64,000 nt of DNA from QYOJ01 sp043810345. Its GTDB lineage: Bacteria > Bacteroidota > Bacteroidia > Bacteroidales > FEN-979. The stretch lies in the NCBI GenBank assembly GCA_043810345.1, contig JBDROF010000018.1, positions 1 to 64,000 of the forward strand. The letters are read 5' to 3'. Position 1 is the first letter of the stretch, and each line of letters opens with the position of its first letter. Of this stretch, positions 59,391 to 64,000 are shown in pieces. The notes beneath the pieces are model-generated. The model had not been told where the DNA came from. It ran no database searches and worked only from the letters and a program-made list of their open reading frames with translations. A program made the translations under genes and the position numbers.

Positions 59391-59433
59391 AAAACCATGA
59401 TGGGAATCCCGTCTGGCCGACAGAATTCCCATC
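59391..59433 (-). terminator. Terminator of the minus-strand RNA
   Basis: GATGGGAAT (59399-59407) pairs with ATTCCCATC (59425-59433), with an inner GTC/GAC pair. On the minus strand the stem is followed by UUUU (AAAA at 59391-59394). On the plus strand no T-run follows, so it serves the minus-strand transcript. Confidence 0.65.
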
Positions 59434-59703
59434 CATCATCCCTGCGGCCGTGGCCGCCTGGTGTGACAAGTTACGGTTATTGTGGCTGACGGTTTCTCCG
59501 GGTAACCCCTTCCTTCCCGTCCCGCTCTCCGTTCCAGCCTCCCTTACAGGCGACTGCACCGGGAGCGCTCTGATTATGCGACCTGATACCCGAGCAAGTC
59601 TTGCGGATTCGCCGTAGTTCAGGTTTGGTTCAGGAGTGCTGTCCCCTTGCGGTTCCTGCTTTCACATCCCCAATTTCTCAGCGGGCCTTTTATCCCTCGC
59701 TTG
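59391..59703 (-). ncRNA. Candidate structured RNA of unknown family, about 310 nt
   Basis: A GC-rich block in AT-rich surroundings with no open frame. On the minus strand it has its own strong promoter (TTG-N21-TATATTTG, 59709-59740) and ends in a hairpin with UUUU. Complementary stretches are plentiful: GCAAG near the 5' end with CUUGC, CAGGA/UCCUG, CCUGA/UCAGG, CUCCC/GGGAG, and a long terminal stem. It lacks the GGAAAGUCCGG and ACAGAA..CCCGG marks of RNase P, and no tmRNA ends are present. The family is not recognised. Confidence 0.6.
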
Positions 59704-59708
59704 CAAAT

Positions 59709-59740
59709 CAAATATACAGTACGCATTCCCGAGAAGTCAA
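59709..59740 (-). promoter_or_regulatory. Promoter TTG-N21-TATATTTG of the minus-strand RNA
   Basis: On the minus strand TTGAC (59736-59740) and exact -7 box TATATTTG (59709-59716), with 21 bases between TTG and TA. Start is expected near 59703. It has the best-matched spacing of all promoters in the window. Confidence 0.65.
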
Positions 59741-59774
59741 TTTTTTTACTCGAAATGTATTCACATGAAATTAA

Positions 59775-59806
59775 CATACGTTATTAACAAATTGTTAATA
59801 AGTATG
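59775..59806. repeat. Palindromic inverted repeat with TTGTTAATAA core
   Basis: CATACgTTATTAACAA (59775-59790) faces TTGTTAATAAGTATG (59792-59806) with one base between. A further direct copy of TTGTTAATAA lies at 59868-59877, just before the clpS stop codon. A dimeric regulator site is the simplest reading. Confidence 0.5.
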
Positions 59807-59882
59807 TATTTGCAAGATATTGATTAAGAGAAGAGTAAATTTTGTATAAAGAAGACCTGTTGAAAAGTTGTTAATAACCTGT

Positions 59883-60158
59883 TTATTTCTCGATCGAGAC
59901 AGTCAATCCTCTGTGGCTCATCTCATCATGCATCGGTTTAAGTTCCGGAAAAATTCCCTCTTTTACCGCACATTTACCCTTGTAATGGGCAGTCCAGGCA
60001 CACTGTTCTGCCTGCATAGGATCGTGAAGGCAGACATCGACCAGTGTCTCGATGACAAAATCAAAAGAATTAACATTGTCGTTAAACAGGATCAGCTGGT
60101 TGGAATGCTGAATCTGATTATCCTGATGTTCAACAGGTTTAACCTTTTCTTTGACCAT
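59883..60158 (-). CDS. clpS: ATP-dependent Clp protease adaptor ClpS
   Basis: A 91-residue adaptor that hands N-degron proteins to the Clp ATPase. The ClpS fold is seen in LILFNDNVNSFDFVIETLVDVC, DPMQAEQCAWTAHYKGKCAVKEG and LTVSIE. The first about 20 residues are a flexible charged arm. It is not next to clpC (41976-44555), but is on the same strand in the window. The minus-strand RNA described at 59.4-59.7 kb lies downstream of it. Confidence 0.93.
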   Translation of the reverse strand: MVKEKVKPVEHQDNQIQHSNQLILFNDNVNSFDFVIETLVDVCLHDPMQAEQCAWTAHYKGKCAVKEGIFPELKPMHDEMSHRGLTVSIEK

Positions 60159-60209
60159 AAATTGATGCTAGTGATGCACAATGATACTAATTTTTTCATG
60201 ATCAAATCG

Positions 60210-60217
60210 TATTTTTG
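60210..60217 (+). promoter_or_regulatory. -7 box TATTTTTG for the Nudix gene
   Basis: Exact TAnnTTTG match, 16 bases before the ATG at 60234; clpS is divergent on the other side. Confidence 0.55.
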
Positions 60218-60233
60218 ACAAAATATTTCCAGG

Positions 60234-60869
60234 ATGTCATTCGATAAATTCATGTCAGCTGTCTCTGAAGCATTGTCGCAGCCACTCCCTGGCCTGCATG
60301 CCCAGCTTCGAATGTCATCGATAAGGAGGGGACAGGAGTTATTTGGATCTGTTCCTTCTTCCAAAGCAAAACCCAGCGGTGTATTATTATTGTTGTATCC
60401 GGTAGGGGAAGATGTCTTTATGGTGTTTATTCAACGTCCTCACTATGGGGGTATTCACGCGGGTCAGATCAGTTTGCCCGGAGGCAAACAGGAACCGAAT
60501 GATCCGAACCTGACTACCACTGCATTGCGTGAATCCCAGGAAGAGGTTGGCCTAGTACCAGAGACAGTCAGAATCTTGGGAAAACTATCGGATCTGTATA
60601 TCCCGCCTAGCCGGTACCTGGTCTCCCCATTTGTTGGCTGTTGTGCAGTCAGGCCTGAGTTTGTCAGGGATCCTGCTGAAGTTGAGGAGATCATCGAAGT
60701 GAACATACGTGATTTGTTCAGTGAAGGGGCTTGCCAGGTAACCAGTCACAAAGTGGGACTCGGTATTTACATAAAAGCTCCTGCATTCGTGGTGAATGGT
60801 CACGTCATCTGGGGAGCTACTGCCATGATTCTGAGTGAATTTAAGGAGGTGATCAGGGAGTATTTATGA
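60234..60869 (+). CDS. Nudix hydrolase, probable CoA pyrophosphatase
   Basis: A 211-residue Nudix protein. GGIHAGQISLPGGKQEPND leads into the Nudix box GGKQEPNDPNLTTTALRESQEEVGL (GX5EX7REUXEEXGU) near residues 80-105. The preceding HAGQISLPGG is the mark of the NudL/YeaB group that hydrolyses coenzyme A and its derivatives to phosphopantetheine and 3',5'-ADP. Later YIPPSRYLVSPFVG agrees with that group. Overlaps the tail of the convergent osmC gene by six bases. Confidence 0.9.
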   Translation: MSFDKFMSAVSEALSQPLPGLHAQLRMSSIRRGQELFGSVPSSKAKPSGVLLLLYPVGEDVFMVFIQRPHYGGIHAGQISLPGGKQEPNDPNLTTTALRESQEEVGLVPETVRILGKLSDLYIPPSRYLVSPFVGCCAVRPEFVRDPAEVEEIIEVNIRDLFSEGACQVTSHKVGLGIYIKAPAFVVNGHVIWGATAMILSEFKEVIREYL

Positions 60870-61298
60870 ATTCATCAACCGGATTTCCCAGGAAATATCA
60901 CAGGTTTTGCGCAACATGGCATTCACTCCGCAGTAATTATCGGAGGAAAGATCAATGGACCGTTTGATTTTCTCATACACCTCCTGATTGCCCTTAAAAT
61001 TTTCTCCGGTAAACTGAAAGATGAGATGGATTTTGTGGTAATATTTTGGGTGTGTTTCAGTGACCTCCGCGTTAATCAGGATCCTGAAATCACTGAATGT
61101 AATCCGTTTCTTTGTGAGGATCGAGACGATATCCATCCCGGTACATCCGGCAAGGGAAGATAAAACCATCGGTTTTGGTCTCGGGCCGAAGCTGCTTCCA
61201 CCATGTTTGGGATTGGCATCCATCTTCACAGGAATCCCATCAATGGAAGCTTCAAAGGTCATTTTCCCCATCCATCTGGTTTCAACGAATTCATTCAT
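60864..61298 (-). CDS. OsmC family peroxiredoxin-like protein
   Basis: About 144 residues from MNEFVETRWMGKM (61298); the frame stays open further upstream but that part is the overlapping end of the next gene read in another frame. Both conserved redox cysteines are present: SSLAGCTGMDIVSIL near residue 55 and DNYCGVNAMLRKTC near residue 125. GPRPKPMVLSS matches the OsmC pattern PKELLLAA. Reduces organic peroxides in the E. coli OsmC/Ohr branches; this YhfA-like branch is less well defined. Confidence 0.88.
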   Translation of the reverse strand: MNEFVETRWMGKMTFEASIDGIPVKMDANPKHGGSSFGPRPKPMVLSSLAGCTGMDIVSILTKKRITFSDFRILINAEVTETHPKYYHKIHLIFQFTGENFKGNQEVYEKIKRSIDLSSDNYCGVNAMLRKTCDISWEIRLMNS

Positions 61299-61308
61299 AG
61301 TTAAAACT

Positions 61309-62445
61309 TTACTCGATCGTCTTGGAATTTCTGGTTTCTCCAAAGCAGAAAGAGCCCGGGATTCTACCAGTCTCCCATTTGCTGATCTGAGTTCCCGTTG
61401 AGGAGGAGAATTGAAATGCGATGCCATTCTGTACATAATCGATGGCATCTGAAGCATAGATAGTTCCATTAACCGGATGAACAGCCATTCCGTAAAATAG
61501 ATGGCTGCCCGAAGAAATAAAGGGTTGCGAAGGTAGTGCGGTTGCAGTAACGGGCATCTGAAAGATTCCGTTCTGCAGGTAGTAGATAGTATCGGCAGTG
61601 GGGTTGATAGTCAAACGGCTGGGAATATCTGTACTTGGAAATTGAAAAGCTTTCTCAACCTGTCGCAGATCCGGATTTACACGGATCAACAAAGGAGCTT
61701 CATATCCATCCCACCCTCCTGAGCATAACACCCATAATTTCAGTTTCTTGTCTATGACAATTCCTACAGGTTCAGTGGCGGTTGGAAGGCTGTCAATTAT
61801 TTTATCCTCCTTCGTGTCAAGAATGAGCAGCTTGGCTTTCCGGCTTGAATTGGGCTCGTTAAACTTTCCAATGCAGGTAACAAACATATATTGATTATAC
61901 TTTATCATCCCTTCTGTCCATTCCGGAGTATTGATTGTTTTGACGATGGTCAATGTAGTCAGGTCAACGACTGAGATATCCTTATAGAGGTTGGTAACAT
62001 AAGCTTTGGTAGAATCAATGAATTCAATGTACCTGGGGGAGTTGAATCCCTCTATACTCTTGAGTGTTTTGAAATTGGCAAGATCCACCACCTCAACCCG
62101 GTTCGAATTGTTAACTACGATATACCCGCGATTATTTAACACCTTCATCGATTGGGCAACGTCTCCCAGAGGCCGGTTATTGGCCTGTTGGAAGATATTT
62201 TGATGGGCTGTTCCGGTTGCCTTATCCACATAAGTAACAGAGGCATTTCCCCAGTTGAAATTACCTTCATTGACAATGAAAAAGCCTTCAGAATACGTAG
62301 CTGAGTCATCTGGAGGAGGTTCTGGGTCGATGGGGGTAGGCCGGACGGGTTCTTTCGTACATGATGTGATGAAGACCATTATAGCCCAGAGCAAAAAGGT
62401 TGTAAACTGGAAAGTGAATCTGCTCACGTTTGTGTTATTACCCAC
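61309..62445 (-). CDS. Beta-propeller lipoprotein (YncE/DUF5074-like), possible BtuG
   Basis: 378 residues. Lipobox ITSC near residue 29 and a proline-rich linker (PVRPTPIDPEPPPDD). A seven-bladed propeller follows: FFIVNEGNFNWGNASVTYVDK, GYIVVNNSNRVEVVDLANFKTL, AYVTNLYKDISVVDLTTLTIV, KAKLLILDTKEDKIID, KLKLWVLCSGG. It is followed by the TonB-dependent receptor gene upstream on the same strand (35 bases). In Bacteroides, BtuG is a YncE-like surface lipoprotein that sits on BtuB and binds cobalamin; this pair fits that plan. Ligand is inferred. Confidence 0.75.
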   Translation of the reverse strand: MGNNTNVSRFTFQFTTFLLWAIMVFITSCTKEPVRPTPIDPEPPPDDSATYSEGFFIVNEGNFNWGNASVTYVDKATGTAHQNIFQQANNRPLGDVAQSMKVLNNRGYIVVNNSNRVEVVDLANFKTLKSIEGFNSPRYIEFIDSTKAYVTNLYKDISVVDLTTLTIVKTINTPEWTEGMIKYNQYMFVTCIGKFNEPNSSRKAKLLILDTKEDKIIDSLPTATEPVGIVIDKKLKLWVLCSGGWDGYEAPLLIRVNPDLRQVEKAFQFPSTDIPSRLTINPTADTIYYLQNGIFQMPVTATALPSQPFISSGSHLFYGMAVHPVNGTIYASDAIDYVQNGIAFQFSSSTGTQISKWETGRIPGSFCFGETRNSKTIE

Positions 62446-62480
62446 AGATTTCGGTGTTACGAAATAACTTATTGGTCTGA

Positions 62481-64000
62481 TTATTTGCTAAAACTGCCCC
62501 TGATCGTGATGGCAAAATTTCTGCCGGGCATGGGACGGTAAGCTATTGATTGATAATCAAGATCAAAAAGATTGTTTATTTCAAGTTGTAAAGATAACAT
62601 AAAATCTTTCAATTGAATATTTTTTCCTAAAAAGATATTTGACAAATTATAGCCAGGCATATATTCCTTATTCTCTTTCCCAAGGTACCGGCGACTGATG
62701 AAATTGAATAAATAGGAAAAGTAATATCCATCTCGCTCAATTCTTACGGAGGCATTCAAGGTATGTTTTGGCGTGTATATCAGCTGTTTTCCTATGGATG
62801 ACCCATATGGATTAACCTCATTCTGGTAGGTGGATTTGCAATAATTATACGTGATGTTCAGATCAAGGTTACTTTTCCAGAATACGATCGTGGAATTAAT
62901 TCCGGTTTCGACACCCCTTGCTGTAACCTCACTGACATTCTCTGGTATCCAGATGGCGCTGCTTGTGCTTGAAGGGGACCAGACAATCATATCTTGCAGC
63001 AACGTGTAATATCCTGTCAACTCTGTTTCAAGGAATAGGATCTTTGAGTGGCTCAGCCAGTTCCAGGTAACACTCCCTTCTGCCCCGTAACTGATCTCCG
63101 GCAACAGGTCAGGGTTACCCCAGGTTTCCCAATAGAGATCATTTAAGGAGGGATAGCGGTAATTCTTCGAAAGGTTGGCAGAAAGGGAAAGATTGATCTT
63201 ACGGAGGGGCTTGAATTCAACACCAATGGCCGGGATGAAGGGCATCAGCAATCCGTCAACAACCTCCGCCCTCGCCAGTACCGACAAAGTTACCGCAGGA
63301 GAGGCATGGTAAATGAGTTCTGCAAAACCACCCAGAATATTTCGCTGTTCTTGGTTGAGGTAGGCATCCGAGTTGACCCAGTCGTGCTTAAGGTCTAGCC
63401 CGGGACGGATAGTCAGTTTCTTGAACCCAGTATAGTGTACCCGGATCCGGTTTGTGAATGAATAGTATTGGTGTTCTGCGTTTAGGCTATCATTGATATA
63501 GTGGAGGTAATCGTTGATCAAGGCCGAGGAAATAATAACATAGAAATCCCGGTGAATATATTTGTATTCGACCAAACTTCGAAGTGATTTATCTATTTGA
63601 TTTTCAATATGATCTGGTTTGATATTGGTGTTTAACGGCGGGATCTCACGTTTGGAATAATTGTACCAGATACGGGCAGAGATGAGGTGGTGGTTTTTGA
63701 TTTTAGCGAAGATATCCTCAGAGAAACCATATTGAGTGTAAGCACCATTGATCAAATTTTCGGTTTGTCTGGTATAATCATTGAAAAACGGGAAATCATT
63801 TTTCCCTGTTCCGTAATTGAACCGGGTGTGAGACTGAAGATTCCCTGTGCCTACCTCTGCCTTTACGGTGGTAGTATAATTATGAAAGCTGGCGATGGTT
63901 TGCGACAGGGTTACATGGAGTCGATTGTTCCAGTCAGGATTCGTTTTAAGATTAATGATCCCTCCAAATGCTCCACTGGTCCTGCTCAGGCCGGAAGCAC
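62481..64000 (-). CDS. TonB-dependent outer membrane receptor, C-terminal part (BtuB-like)
   Basis: Coding continues in frame to the window edge, so the 5' end is missing; at least 506 residues are present. The end of the plug domain is visible (SGLSRTSGAFGGIINLKT), followed by barrel strands such as WIPENVSEVTARGVETGIN and YRYPSLNDLYWETWGNPDLLPE, and it ends with a typical aromatic terminal strand (FAITIRGSF plus two residues). RYPSLNDLYW and GNPDLLPE are common in BtuB-like cobalamin receptors. With the beta-propeller lipoprotein it probably takes up cobalamin or a similar cofactor. Any riboswitch would lie outside the window. Confidence 0.85.
   Translation of the reverse strand, partial: ASGLSRTSGAFGGIINLKTNPDWNNRLHVTLSQTIASFHNYTTTVKAEVGTGNLQSHTRFNYGTGKNDFPFFNDYTRQTENLINGAYTQYGFSEDIFAKIKNHHLISARIWYNYSKREIPPLNTNIKPDHIENQIDKSLRSLVEYKYIHRDFYVIISSALINDYLHYINDSLNAEHQYYSFTNRIRVHYTGFKKLTIRPGLDLKHDWVNSDAYLNQEQRNILGGFAELIYHASPAVTLSVLARAEVVDGLLMPFIPAIGVEFKPLRKINLSLSANLSKNYRYPSLNDLYWETWGNPDLLPEISYGAEGSVTWNWLSHSKILFLETELTGYYTLLQDMIVWSPSSTSSAIWIPENVSEVTARGVETGINSTIVFWKSNLDLNITYNYCKSTYQNEVNPYGSSIGKQLIYTPKHTLNASVRIERDGYYFSYLFNFISRRYLGKENKEYMPGYNLSNIFLGKNIQLKDFMLSLQLEINNLFDLDYQSIAYRPMPGRNFAITIRGSFSK

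Larger units (their letters stand above)
59367..59882. other. Intergenic region between the 5-alpha-reductase gene and clpS
   Basis: 515 bases without a protein gene. It holds, from left to right, the minus-strand RNA terminator, the RNA body, its promoter, and the palindrome at 59775-59806. The last 75 bases to the clpS stop codon are AT-rich with one more TTGTTAATAA copy. No recognisable terminator for the plus-strand 5-alpha-reductase gene was seen. Confidence 0.6.

Noticed and set aside
59391..59703. RNase P RNA, tmRNA or group II intron as identity of the RNA block
   Set aside because: No GGAAAGTCCGG or matching 3' RNase P segment, no tmRNA ends or tag frame, and no domain V behind the GTGTGAC at 59461 on the plus strand.

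Overview
The window looks like a chromosomal segment from an uncultured Bacteroidota, probably of the order Bacteroidales. The grounds are: promoters with the Bacteroidota -7 box TAnnTTTG, often with TTTG/TTG about 19-23 bases upstream; secreted peptidases with type IX secretion (T9SS) tails; the order bamD-rpoZ-coaBC-DUF4835-recN; a GlmU-like protein of the Bacteroidota type; short SerA and SerC; FISUMP and SBBP domains; and a SusC/BtuB-like TonB receptor beside a beta-propeller lipoprotein. No rRNA, tRNA or CRISPR array was recognised.

Layout. 0.1-10 kb: YigZ-like protein, prmC, a DUF3298 protein, yggS, an LTA-synthase-like membrane sulfatase, then serC-serA-(four-helix protein)-DUF1015 on the minus strand. 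10-15.5 kb: LuxC-like acyl-CoA reductase, rpmE2, GlmU-like transferase, lon. 15.5-30 kb: two tandem T9SS-type M1 aminopeptidases, a PAS-domain remnant, the folate branch pabB/pabC diverging from pabA, an oligopeptide-binding lipoprotein, a metallo-hydrolase, dapA, a T9SS M14 carboxypeptidase, and an alpha-oxoamine synthase with a polytopic partner. 30-35.5 kb: bamD, rpoZ, coaBC, DUF4835, recN and a broken fabI. 35.5-42 kb: an electron-transfer operon (etfB, etfA, a haem-b/Fe-S membrane protein, a CCG-domain Fe-S protein, a long acyl-CoA dehydrogenase) that should pass electrons from fatty-acid oxidation to quinone. 42-48.6 kb: clpC, gyrA, a TPR protein.

48.6-57.6 kb is the accessory part. It is AT-rich and gene-poor at first, with a nested inverted-repeat element, hairpins and a textbook sigma-54 promoter, then a small cysteine-rich exported protein, a 1470-residue SBBP/Ig-like/FISUMP surface protein of mixed composition, a membrane SRPBCC-GyrI protein, and an unknown 380-residue protein behind phased CTTAA repeats. 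57.6-64 kb: an extended SDR paired with a steroid-5-alpha-reductase-like membrane protein, a GC-rich block that looks like a stable structured RNA on the minus strand with its own strong promoter and terminator, clpS (adaptor for the ClpC above), a Nudix CoA pyrophosphatase, an OsmC protein, and a probable cobalamin uptake pair (BtuG-like propeller plus TonB receptor, cut by the window end).

The items most worth follow-up are the unidentified RNA at about 59.39-59.70 kb, the repeat element at 48.65-48.89 kb, the sigma-54 locus at 49.2 kb, the deletion in fabI, and the SDR/5-alpha-reductase pair. All identifications are from reading motifs; no database search was run.
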